From: Ciona intestinalis
Taxonomy: Eukaryota > Chordata > Ascidiacea > Phlebobranchia > Cionidae
DNA length: 64,000 bases
Reading direction: 5' to 3'
NCBI RefSeq assembly: GCF_000224145.3
Contig: NC_020173.2
Coordinates: 4,661,001 to 4,725,000 of the forward strand
Position numbers and translations under genes: made by a program. The notes beneath the pieces were generated by a model, which saw only the letters and a program-made list of their open reading frames with translations, made no database searches and had not been told where the DNA came from. Of the stretch, positions 36,188-48,700 are shown one piece after another; the first letter of the stretch is position 1; each line of letters opens with the position of its first letter.

Positions 36188-39100
36188 ATGCTTGAAAGGC
36201 AGAGAAACGGTGGAGTGAAAAACGAAGCTTATGAAGATTCAGATTCATGTCGAGTTACTATAGATACAATGCAGAAACAAGAAATTAGAGGCCCTGTCTT
36301 AAGTTTCCATGATATTTCATACAATGTGGATACTGGTAGGGGTGTTGGTGGAAATAAAGGACAGAAAAATATTTTGAATAATTTGAGGTAATTTGCATAT
36401 TTGTATGATAGGTGTCAATCATTTTGATTGACACATGTGTTTGTATGTCTTTGAGTACAAAAATAATTTGATAGCAGGCTCATTATTAGAAACATATAAA
36501 ATATATTAATTAGGTAATTAAATAAATATGCTTTAACTAAAACAATATGATTATCTTATAGTAGGAAAATATTATATTTATTATTTATAGTAGCAAAACA
36601 TTTTGTTTTGTAATTAATTAAATCTAATCTTAACATAAAATAATTGTTTAACTTTTTAATTCCGCCATTTATTGTTTTGATATAACTATTAACTGGTAAA
36701 TCTTATAACATTTAATTTCCAACAGTGGAGTAATGAAACCTGGTCTTAATGCAATATTGGGACCCACTGGCAGCGGCAAGACTACGTGAGTTAATTTATA
36801 AATATTTATTAATATTTATCAGCTTTAAATAACTTTTAATTAAAATTTTGACTAGGAATTATTAGTCGGGTTCTATTAGTATTATTAAAAAATATCAATT
36901 CAAAAATATTTTCAATAAATTAAATCTAAAAATCTGAAAAAAACACGAAAAGCAAAATTAACAATTTTATTTTATTAAAAAATATAAAGAGAAAACCAAG
37001 ATAAAAAAATATAATTTTATCCAATTAAATATGGCAAATTTAAGACAAAATCGTGTAAAATGTGAGAAAACAATATTAATACTTATATGTTCATGTAATA
37101 AATTCAACCAATCAAAAAGCAAACTGTTGACCTGAATTATCAGATTATGGTTTTCTCTTCATATTTCCAAAATACAGCTGTGTTTTCAAAATAGAGGTAA
37201 TATAAACTTGTGGTTTCCAAACACGTTGTTTAACAGGCTGTTAGACGTGTTGGCTGGAAGAAAAAATCAGACTGGATTAACAGGTTCTGTACTTTTGAAT
37301 AACCAAACTCTGCCTTCCAATTTCAAGTGCTTAAGTGGATATGTAATACAGGTGCGCTGAATTGCTGGCTTAATTATGCACTGCTATAAATACTCTGTAT
37401 TGCAGTTGCACTTGAAATTTAATTAAATTTTACAAACAATCGAGTTCATTGTAATGCATTGCTACAAGACATACTAATGATCTAAATTCATTTTGTATTT
37501 TTTGGTAATTTTATTAAAACGAGTATATTTTGTATTTTTTTTATTGTTAGCACTAACTCTGTTAAAAATTGCACAGTTCCTACAGTGTGGCACTCTATAA
37601 AATTCTGTCCCAACTTGCCCCATTACAATAAAAATATCCCCAAAATATTTTTGCCCCTTATAGAAAAATTAACATTTACACTTAGTTTTTTTATTTTTTA
37701 TTAAACCTATGCTTTTAAAATCTTTTCTTTTATAAACATCAATTTTCAAATTAATTAAACTATTCCAAATAATTATTCCAAAATAAAATCGTACCGTCAT
37801 TCCTGACAACATAACAGCTTTGAGTGACAGACTAATTGTAGATTACATAGCTAATTGTTAGTGTGTGCACTTATCTGCATACCGCTGATATTGGATCTGT
37901 GTATAATTGGATTTTGATTTGAAAAACAATCTGTCAGTCATGCTAACACGAACAATATATACCTAAGGAAAACTTTACCTGAAGGATCAGTAATATTTGA
38001 TAACATATCATATAGTAGGGTGGAGAGAGACGGGAAACTTTAGCACATGATATCCAAATACCTTGACCTGTTTTAAACAATAAATAACGGTCTATAGGAG
38101 TCATAAGAATACAGTTTTATAATTCTTTGTTCTTTGTTTATTACCAAATGGGACAAGAAAATAGAATGAAATAGTGTCCCATATTTCCCCATTCTTTTAT
38201 AGCACGACCTGGCTATTAAATTATAAACTATATACATCCGTTGTCGAAAGCATTCCTACCAATATGCAAATTATGATACAGTTTCTTTGCCATGTAACTT
38301 ATAACATGTTTTTTAGAATGATATTGTGACGCCAACATTGACAGTTCGTGAAAATCTTTGGTTTTCTGCTCATCTTCGTTTACCACAAACAGTTTCAAAC
38401 CAATCAAAGCAAGAAAGAATTGATCAAATATTAGTTGATCTTAACCTAACATCATGTGCTGATACTAAGGTATATGTTGTTTTGTAGTTCAAAAAAAGCT
38501 TTTTTGACTTGACATTATATTTTCCTGCTTATTCTATAAGAATGAGGTCCTATGGCATGGCACCACAGAACCTATCATTTAGGCCAGAATTTGTTTAATG
38601 AACAAATTTTTTTAATAAAAAAAAATACATATTAAAACATTAATAAAACAATATTAACAAAATAAAATTTGAAAAATACATTCTACAGTAATAAAATAAT
38701 AAAAAATAATGAAGTCTTGATGAGCCGAACGAAAACGTTATCAAGTTTTTTTCTTTTGTTTTTGTTATAAAAAAAACTAAAAAAAAAATTTTTGGGTTTT
38801 CAGATCGGGAACGAGATGATCCGAGGAGTATCGGGAGGAGAGAAGAAGAGAGCATCGATTGGGATGGAGCTCATCACTGCTCCAACTGTTCTCTTCCTGG
38901 ATGAACCAACCACAGGGTTGGATGCTTCCACTGCTAATGCCGTCATGTTTCTACTGAAACAGTACGTGGAGGTTGTTTTGTAAATAGATAGTGAGAATCC
39001 TCAGCTTGCTTTGTGTATTAGTGTCTTTGTACCATCTTACTATTGTAGGCGTATGTGTTCTAGTGCAAGATACTTAACGACAATTGCTCCAACCTAGTGA

Positions 39101-42100
39101 TCACTAATGGGGTGTCCAAAATTATCAGCCAAACATAATACAAAAAAAACCATCACACACAAAGTTACATACATGGTGACTAGTAAGCTGGCACAAATGG
39201 AAGAACACCTGTGTTTTAATGACTATTGTTTTGGGGCCATGGTGGGATAAAGCAAATTACACTTTACTTTTTACCTATTTACTATTACTAACATAAACTT
39301 GCCAAGTTACAAGTAACAGCTTATCTAATACTTTGTTCACAGATTAAGCCAAAAAGGTTGCACCGTCATATTTTCAATCCATCAACCTCGTTACAGCATA
39401 TTTAAACATTTTGACACTCTTACATTGCTTGGGGAGGGACATATGGTTTACCAAGGACCTAAACAACAAGTCCTGCCTTACTTTGAAAGCATTGGTGAGA
39501 GACTTTTCTGATTTCTACTTTTTCTATTCTTTTGAGATTTCTATTCTCTATGGGTGAGGTCGTATATGATCCATGTCATGGGACTTGGGATTTAGGTCCG
39601 AGATATCTGTTTGCACAGTTGTATGGTTTCTACATATGCAAATATAAAACAGATGTTGAAAACATTGCAGTATTTCATCATATGAGTTACTTCACTGATC
39701 TCAATCTTTAAAATTGTGCACTTTCTACCTATATTACAGTCAATACTAAATGTTAGATGTAAATTTATGTTTTTTAGCATATATTTTTTAGAAAAACTCT
39801 TTTGATTCAAAAAGTTTTTTTGTTAGAATTTTGGAATGTTTTTTCTGTGATAATTAACTGTTAAGATTTTGACAGGTTACACTCGTGAAGAACATAACAA
39901 TCCAGCAGACTTTTTACTTGATGTTATAAACAGTGATTCCCCTACATTTAAAAGTAATGGGAATGGTAAGTAAAATTCAAATCGCGTGGGCGGGAAACTA
40001 CACTCATTATAACACGGCTGTTCTGTTTCATACACCTCGTGCCAGCTTACAAGTTACCACGTATTTGACTTTGTGGGTGATTATTTTGGGAGATTTTTTC
40101 CTTTTTTTAGTGCTATGCCTAAATTACTGTGTTTTGAAATAACTTCATATACCTGTTTTGTGTGAGCTAGCATGTTGCTTACTTTTTAAAGTTTTTTATA
40201 TATATTTTTTTTAAATTCCAGGTAGCAATGTAAAATCAGAAGGTCGAAAATCCTCATTATCCGAACACCTTTCCTCACTTTATAAAGAGTCAATTCAACA
40301 AGATTCTTACATTAAAGAGAAAGATGGTGAGTTTTCTCTACTATCTAAGAAAAACCTGAATAACTAAGGTAACAACACCTTAAAATGGGTAAAGTCTTAA
40401 AAATGGTATCCTATAGTTAAGAGATGCCTGTATTTAAAAAACTAAAGGGTGTGACACTTTACATAAAATATTTGACTCTATCAATGCTGATCCGTTTTTT
40501 TGTAAGTTTTTCAACCACTGCCTAAGCTTGTGACTTGTTTGTAGATAAGCTTGTAGGATATTTGTAGATAATAACAATATAAGTTTTATTTGTATCCTCG
40601 ATTACGGTAGCAAAGATTTAGAACTATTTTAAACGAAAAAAAAGATAGCAACAAAACAACAGCTGTTAGACACACTTACAGCTAAAATCATATTTACATT
40701 TAATTGGAAGAAAATAAGCAATTTTATAGATATGATGTAAAATGACAAACACTTCTTTCCAGTGTCTGAAATGAAAAGCACAGTAAATGATACTGAATAC
40801 ACCACATCTACTATGTACCAGTTCATGAAATTGTTTCAAAGAGAACTAGTTGGTTTGTTTCGAAGTCCAGCTGCTATTATTGCAAATGTAAGCGTGAATT
40901 TTTAACACTTTTTTCTTTGAATGTGTTTATATATATCACGGGTTTGGGACTTGATGCTGCAACCATAGGTTGTTTGTTTTTGGGCATTGCTTTGCTTTAC
41001 CCAGTTGATCAATAATGGGCTGTTCAAATTGTTGATCAGGTAGAAATAAAAGCAATCACCCACAAAGTTACATGCATGCTAACTCGTCAGTGAGTCAAAC
41101 AGATGAAATTTATTGCCAACACTAAAAATGAAAGAAAATAGCAAACATCAGATTATATTATGTTTATTTAATATAAATCCAGACCCATTTTATTTACAGG
41201 TAACAATCAACATATTATCGGGACTTATTTTCGGAATTCTTTATTTTAACATTGGTATGTCACAAACAATAGGAGTTCAAAACAGGTAATATTCTTCAAC
41301 ATTTGATACTTGCAATCAATGTTTGTGAACTAATTCAAGTATAAAAATATAAAGTCTGCAGTGGTCTTTATAGGAAGTATGAAAAAGCGTGTTTTCATTG
41401 TCTTTATGTTATTATACAAAGTGTGCAGTAGTCTTTAATATTGTTTCTTTTTGTTACTTTTAAAGATTGTTTTTTTTTTAAAACATAATACAAAGCTATA
41501 ACTCTTGGCATGCCATATATTAATCTCAACCCTTAATTTGTCTTATGTTAGGTTTGGTGTCTTGTACTTCATGTTGACGAAGGCAATGTTTGACAACACA
41601 GCAATTGCTGATTTATTTATTAAGGAAAGATCGTTGTTTGTGTAAGTAAATATAGTTATGTTATTAATATTAATGAATTCTGTACACTGAGCAATGAAAT
41701 CCTTATTTACTTTATAAAAAAGGAAACACTGTTTTTAATTTAAATAAGTTTTTAGAAAATTTCAAAACAACATTTTAAATATTTTTGCAGCCACGCTTTT
41801 TATTGAATTTTCTTTCATTCGTATGTGTTCTGTATTGTTTTTAGCATGTTGTAATGACTGTGGCTGTTCTGTTAATTCCAATCTCTTGCACTTTTAATTT
41901 AACATGACCTGTGTACTATGTCATTGTAATTAAGGAGATAAATAATTAATTATGTTTTAAATTCTGTTTAGCCATGAATACATATCAGGATACTATCGAG
42001 TGATCTCATATTTTCTTGCAAAGCTTCTGGCAGTTGTTATACCTCTAAACACAATTGGTGTATTACTTACCTCTGTCATTGCATACTGGATGGTTGGTAA

Positions 42101-44630
42101 GTTAGCTGGTTTTTATTGAGGTAAACTTTTGAGCCGCATTGTGATGTATATTAAATCCATACCTTACACAACAGAGAAATTTTTAATTGAAAGTTATTGA
42201 TCAATTTGAATGAAGTTAAGCAAAGTTTAAGACCTATTCCCAGCATATATATAACACTGTGGGTAATTGTTTTTTTATGTTTTTACTGATATCTTCTAAT
42301 TAGGATTTAATGAATTGAGCTATTGACAGGTGCTGTTGTCATCTTACAACTTATTTTTTTCACAATGTACAACTGGTTGAAACTAATAAATATTTATGTT
42401 TGCAGGTTTAAAAGCTGATGTTTCATCCTTTTTCATTTTCTTCTTATTTTGCCTTTTGATTTCTCTATCTGCCGCTTCTATTGTTTTGTTTTATTCTGCA
42501 TCATTCTCAAATAGCTCAGTTGCATCATTGGTGACCACACTCACTTTCGTTTTCTCGCTGGTTGGTACTAAAACTAGAATAAAATATGTATTTATATTGA
42601 TATATTTGTTCTTGGGCAAGAAACTTTTACTCCAACCCAGTGGTTGTTATTGGTTATCCCCTGTTAAGCGAGCATAAGGTGTATAAGAGAGAACATCCTA
42701 TTATAAAGACTGTTGTAAAAGAAATATCTATTTATGTTATATGTGATATAATGATGCTTTAACTACCTACACTTGATTAGCGGTATAGTGGTCAGGGTGG
42801 TGAATGAAAATGAACACCCATGGTATAATGGTTGTCTCGACTTGCCAGGGCAGATTATCAAGTTACATTCATTCATCCTAAACTACTTTTAATTTTACTA
42901 CTTCCAAGCATAAATTGCATTAAATATTATACTCTAACAATTTTTTTTTAGCTTTTTAACAGTCTTACAATAAATGTTGGCTCAATGTTCAAATGGGTTT
43001 CTTGGATTAAATATCTAAGCATCTCACATTACTCATTTACAGTAAGTTTTTATTTAAAATGTTACTTTTTGTTCAGTCTGTTTGGTTAAGTAGTGTGAAA
43101 AATGACACCTGTTCAATAACGGCTGTCATCCACGAGAAAATAAATAAGTTACATTCACCCAATTAGTGTTTATTAACTAGATCCCAAGCTCTCAGCATAA
43201 ACTTCTATAGTATTATTTCTTGGATAGTTAGACTTTTTATTAAGTTTTACCTTCTATAATTAGTTACCTGTTTTTATAAAGGGTGCTGCAATCAATGAAT
43301 TTTCTGGTTTAAATTTCCAAGCAAAATGTTTTCCACCAAACTCTACATGGTAAGCTACTATAAATATCTCACTTATAATACAGAGTCGTTTTCCAGCCAC
43401 GCGACAATAAAGTAAGTTAAGTTTATTTATTCAACACATCTGTATCTATATGTTGTCAGGGTTGGGGTATTCCACAATGTAATTAATGCGTATTCTTAAA
43501 TTATGAATAAACGAATAAATGTAACTTACTTTATTCTCTCCTGGCCAGAAAACGACAGTCTTTATCACACGGGTTTAACACCTCGTGCCACCTTATGAGT
43601 TACCATGTATGTTACTTTGTGGGTGAATATTTTTTGGGGAATTTTTTTATGTATGGCTTATAATTTAGATAACCCATTAGTGACCACGATGCATTATGTA
43701 AATGAGACTGTTAGCACAGCGTTTAGTTCACAAACCTTATAACCAGGTGGAGTGGTGTGTATCATTGTGTGTCATACTACCAAGTGAATGACCAAATTGG
43801 AAATTATTGGTACAGAAAATAAGCATTTATAAAAGAACTATATACAACGTTTAAAGGAAACCTGTGTTACAACTCTAAAGTTGTTTTGCCAAAGATATTT
43901 CTTTTTCTCGTNNNNNNNNNNNNNNNNNNNNNNNNNNNNNNNNNNNNNNNNNNNNNNNNNNTATTCCACAATGTAATTAATGCGTATTCTTAAATTATGA
44001 ATAAACGAATAAATGTAACTTACTTTATTCTCTCCTGGCCAGTTTACGACAGTCTTTATCACACGGGTTTAACACCTCGTGCCACCTTATGAGTTACCAT
44101 GTATGTTACTTTGTGGGTGAATATTTTTTGGGGGATTTTTTTATTTTTTTATGTATGGCTTATACCTTGGACAACCCATTAGTGACCACGATGCGTTATT
44201 TAAATGAGACTGTTAACGTAGTGTTGGCACAGCGGTTAGTTCACATACATCTTGTAACCAGGTGGAGTGGTGTGTATCATTGTGTGTCATACTACTAAGT
44301 AAATGACCAAATTGGAAATTATTGGTACAGAAAATAAGCATTTATAAAAGAACTATATACAACGTTTAAAGGACAACTCTAAAGTTGTCTTGCCAAGAAT
44401 TTTTTTTTTCTCGTTTTTGACTATTTTTAACTGTTTTATTAAATATTAATTTTTTATTTTTCAGTCCCTCTGTATTGGGAGAAACCATTATACAAGGAAG
44501 GTTATCTCTTAACACATCTGAAACAATAGAGTGGCAGTTATGGCAGAATGTTCTTGCATTGGTTTGCATATTTATGGGGATGCTGGTACTTACTTATGTT
44601 CAACTGACTAGGACAAAATTGTACACATAA
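36188..44630 (+). CDS. ABCG2: ABCG2-type half transporter, paralogue 2
   Basis: Coding exons: 36188-36387, 36726-36785, 37237-37351, 38317-38469, 38804-38961, 39343-39494, 39876-39965, 40222-40326, 40763-40887, 41200-41285, 41552-41641, 41972-42096, 42406-42560, 42952-43041, 43282-43349, 44465-44630, giving 645 aa (vertebrate ABCG2 about 655). Walker A is [12 protein letters not shown], signature VSGGEKKR near residue 185, Walker B VLFLDEP near 205, and the H-loop SIHQPRYS. Six hydrophobic spans follow. The last external loop has C-x6-C around an NST sequon (CFPPNSTC), matching the disulfide and glycosylation region of vertebrate ABCG2. Exon lengths 60, 115, 153, 158, 152, 86, 90, 125, 155 and 90 equal those of paralogue 1, so the two arose by tandem duplication. 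The last external-loop exon is shorter (68 versus 137 nt). The start codon lies 3 bases after a strong acceptor (36184). Confidence 0.92.
38021..38200 (+). repeat. MITE family A copy in ABCG paralogue 2 intron
   Basis: Starts TATAGTAGGGTGGAGAGAGA and ends TCCCATATTTCCCCATTCTT, with internal TATTACCAAATGGGACAAGA. The right terminus is worn. It lies in the intron before the exon at 38317. Confidence 0.7.
39072..39263 (+). repeat. repeat family B copy in ABCG paralogue 2 intron
   Basis: Begins TTAACGACAATTGCTCCAAC and runs through GTAAGCTGGCACAAATGG to GGTGGGATAAAGCAAATTAC, between exons 38804-38961 and 39343-39494. A reverse-oriented copy is at about 39985-40105, and weaker copies are at 41000-41100, 42630-42715 and 42776-42875. 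Confidence 0.65.
43468..44410. repeat. gap-flanking direct duplication (~445 bases) in an ABCG intron
   Basis: The sequence from TATTCCACAATGTAATTAAT at 43468 to the gap at 43911 is repeated from 43962 to about 44410, with a few substitutions. Each copy contains a reverse family B element (43545-43690 and 44037-44185). Because both copies meet at an N run, a false duplication of two alleles is the simplest reading. No exon is affected. Confidence 0.75.
43912..43961. other. assembly gap (50 N)
   Basis: Placeholder run of 50 N in the last intron of ABCG paralogue 2, flanked by the duplicated sequence described above. Confidence 0.99.
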
Positions 44631-45783
44631 AACTTAATAGTGTTGGATCTAAAATTTTTCTTACATTTTATGGTTATGGGTGTCTATATATTTGTAATTT
44701 TATGAAAGATATTCCACTGGGGGATGCCTGGTTAGTATAAAGCAGAAGTTATAAAAAATCTCGTATTAGATAGATTTTCCAAATTGTTGTAAAAAATGAA
44801 TTAGATTTTTAAAATTGCTGTAAAAAATGTAATTAGTTTTTCTAAATTGCTGTAAAAAATGTAATTAGTTTTTCTAAATTGCTGTAAAAAATGTAATTGG
44901 TTTTTCTAAATTGCTGTTATTGTAGATTATCGTGATTTTTCCACTTGCAATTTCTTGTATTTGTTCTTAACTTTTATTTTATTCCTGCATTTATCAATAA
45001 GCGTGTTTAACCAAATATTGTTTTACCGTTACTACTCGTATTTTCGCTTTTGGAAACTCTCCTGTTCTTTGTTATCGTTACCGTACAGACGAAATAAATT
45101 TCAAACACACCATAACGCATAACTTTCGCAGATTCTGCTGTCTTGTTTTATTTCTTTTACAGAACTGTACTATTTTAATCTCACAAATATACATTTTGCT
45201 TCAAGGTAAGGCAGAACAACAACAGAAGGTAAACACAAACTAGCAATAACATAAAAATAGTTTTGTACGGTTGATATTAAAGAAAATACAGGCTATTTAA
45301 AAAAAGTGAACATGTAGCGCAATAACATTTAGTCAATATGAAGTTTGGCAAAATAACTCACTTTGCGAACTTGCAGCTTTTTATAATCATTAAGCACGAC
45401 AAACATGGTGCACCATAAAAAAATGTTAAAAGAGCAAAAGGTAAAGAAATTAGAATAAGTAAATAATTCACCGAGGGGTTTATAATACATTACACTGATG
45501 TGATTTTGCAACACAGGGATAAAATTAACACTATGCTATAGAAATTGAAAATTTATTATTTTAGTTTTTTCCCAAAAACAGATTATTGCTTAAAAACAAT
45601 GCAAGTAGAAATCCATTGCTTCAGATTCAGATCAAAAAAAAAACATTCCGAAAAAAAGGTTGAAAAAAAACAATAAAAAGAAAAGGTATGGTGTGAGCGC
45701 TATGGGGTAAAAATAAATTTGATATGAAAATACGTAAGCACCGTTTTCTCTACAAATGATATTTCCTAATCGTATATCAATGT
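44631..45783. other. convergent 3' spacer between ABCG paralogue 2 and Rab11-FIP
   Basis: Holds the two 3' UTRs. AATAAA at 45093-45098 could serve the plus-strand gene, and TTTATT near 45553 (AATAAA on the minus strand) could serve Rab11-FIP. A 32-base minisatellite lies at 44773-44917. Short open frames here have no family resemblance. Confidence 0.5.
44773..44917 (+). repeat. minisatellite, 32-base unit, about 4.5 copies
   Basis: The unit built on TGCTGTAAAAAATGTAATTA plus GTTTTTCTAAAT repeats with a spacing of exactly 32 bases in the last three units and 31 in the first. It lies in the presumed 3' UTR of ABCG paralogue 2. Confidence 0.85.
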
Positions 45784-48700
45784 TCACAGTTTAGTGATAT
45801 GGCTGCTCTGAACATCCAGTATATCTGGTGTACAAACCATTACTTTGACTAGAAGGCTGTCAATGTAATCTTCTAACTCCCTAAATAAAAAATAAAAAAT
45901 ATTTTTTATAATAATATTAATATTACTAAATGGGTTACTGCGATTTTGCACAGTTTTTAGGATAACATGTGTAATAGTCAGAAGTGCTGGTAAATATAAT
46001 GTAATTACTAATTCTCTGAATGCAAACAAATAATTTAAATAAAAAATTAAATTTATAATAATGAACATTAAATTGGCAACTGCTTTGTACAGTTTTTAGG
46101 GTAATATTTTTACCCTGAGATTAAAAAAGTGGGCAGTTACCCCCTACTTTTACACTCGCAGTAGTATCTCAAACACGTTTAAACATATGAGTTTCACAAA
46201 CCTTATAGTTTGGTTCTTGTCGGCAATTATCATCTTCTGTTTGCTTGCCAACTTAACAAGGTCTTTATGTGACATTGTTTGTAATGTAGTGTCTGGTTCC
46301 TCATGTATGGTGGACACCTATTAGTAATAAAGTCATCATTTTATTTATTAGTTATAGTAGGGTGGGGGAAGACAGGAAATCTTTAGCACATAATATCAAA
46401 ATATTCTGATGGTATTTTGAATGATAACCAATGGTCTATGGGAGTCGTAGGGATATAGTTTTATAATTCTTTGAATGTTTTTTGTTTACTACCTAATGGG
46501 ATGGGAAAATAGAATAAAAATGTGTCACAAAAATGTTTTACATTTTTATCAAAAATGAAAAAAAACTCACTTTTCCAAGTTCTTTGACATCTAAACGATA
46601 ATAATTTTTTGGTTTATATAAAGCTGTGATGGGAGCGATTGGTTTCATTCTACTTTGGCTCGAGTCATGTGTGACGTTACGTTTCACTGAGTTTGAATCG
46701 TTCTTGTTTCTGAATGGAGAAAAATATTATGAGTCATTTTATGAATCACTGGTTTGTGCGGCGAAATTTTGATGATTCTGTTGAGTATAGGTGAAGTCCT
46801 GTATATTGAATTGTTAATCTAGGATTTTGACCTAAGTTGGCCCATTATCGTAACATTGAGGACAGGGGAAGAGGGGTATAATAAATGATAACTATACATT
46901 TATTGGTGGCTACACATGTTAACAGTGTTCTACAGACCAAGTATGTGTAAGAAGAAATTTTAAAATCTACTTCAGTGTAAAAAAAATTGTCAAAAAAAAA
47001 AATTTGTACATGTAACTCATCATTCACTCTAACTTTTTGATATTATACATAGTCACTATGTATATGTCCATAAGTTTTTGTTCAATTTAAAAACTTTTAC
47101 AATGAACCCATATACATGTTCGAACCATTCAAGCTTTACTCTGTAAGATTGGCAATGAAAGCCTGTTTGTATACATAAGCATAAGAAGTTACTACAGTAG
47201 ACTGGTTCGCTGGGTCGCTCTCTATACAATCAAGCAATTAACTTACAGTGTGTTATGGGTGGGGCAATCAGCTTTGTGAATATCTGTCATAGATGTGCTT
47301 CGAGGTTTTACTTCAGGAGAGCTTGCATTGCTACCGTGACCAGAATCACCTGTACCTGTAGGAAACAAACTTAATTAAAAAAAATATTCAAAATCTTTTT
47401 CGTTGAAATAAATGTAAAAATATTGTTAGGTGAAAATATAAAATGATTCCTGTGACATGCAAATGTTAATGAAAACAAAACAAACTTGGGTGAGAAAATA
47501 TGTGGTTAATAATAAATGAGAAAATAATTGACATTGTTGCAAACTGAAGAGTGAGAACACTGTGTAGTTAATAATGCATTCACCACATAACACCAAACAA
47601 TTCATTTACAACATTTACTACAAAAATGCTATCAATAATTTTTTTTAACACGAGCGGAGCGTATTTTCTGGTATTCAAAATCTGTATACAAATTCTCTGA
47701 TAAGAAGTCTAATAATGTGCAGGAAAATGTAAAAAGTCTGTTTTTTACTTTTAATGAAAAAAACACCCTGATAATGTTTTCTACCATATGAATACAGCTA
47801 CATACATTTTAAGATAAGATTCTCTTTTACTTTCTCTGACTTCTATTCTATTCTGTATGGGTGAGGTCCATGAGGACCTGGGATTTAGGCCAGACTTGGC
47901 CCAGTACTTTCTCTGACTTAGTAATAGGTGGTTTAAAAATAATTTAAACTCGGCTTAAAAACTGATTAAAACCAGCTGAAAAACTGACCTAAAAATACAT
48001 TTTGCCGTAATGTAATTGTTTGGCTGTAAGAAAATATATTTAGTTTTGAGCCTAGTAATTTCGCTATAAAATTTAAAAACCATTTCATTTTTTATCTTAT
48101 CGCATCTAAACTAACTTTTTTTAACAGTTTCTAATCCTTTCCTATCTAGTGTTTTGCTTTCAAATAAAACTTGACTGGGTATTGTTAAGAGAACACTTGA
48201 TCACGAGTTTCAACCACTGAGTTCAGTTCACCTGGTACATAGAAATGTGAGCCATTCACACAGAGAGCACTTTTTGAAGCTTGGTCATTTTTCCTCAGTT
48301 GTCCGAGAACGGTTTTTAAGTGATTTTCGGGCAGCGAATGGTTCCTAATGTGCTTTTTAATCACCGGTACTTGTAAAGTGTTCTTACTACCACCACCAAC
48401 ACTGTTGCCACCTTAGGTAAGGTTTAGGTTAGTAAGTAGCATGCAGATAACACCGTGCACTTTGGATTATGGGACTTTACATGATGTTAACAGGGTTTTG
48501 GGCAATAATGTGAAACAAAACATTGTAACTTATAATGTTTTGAGTTTTTTTAGTGAATAATGAAATATTTTTTATAATTTTGGTTTTATAAATTATATTT
48601 TGATCAGTTGTTTAAATATATAATCGTAATATACACATAAGATTTAAGTAAAATAATATTTCAAACCCTAAATTATCTGTATTGTGACTTTTTACATTGT

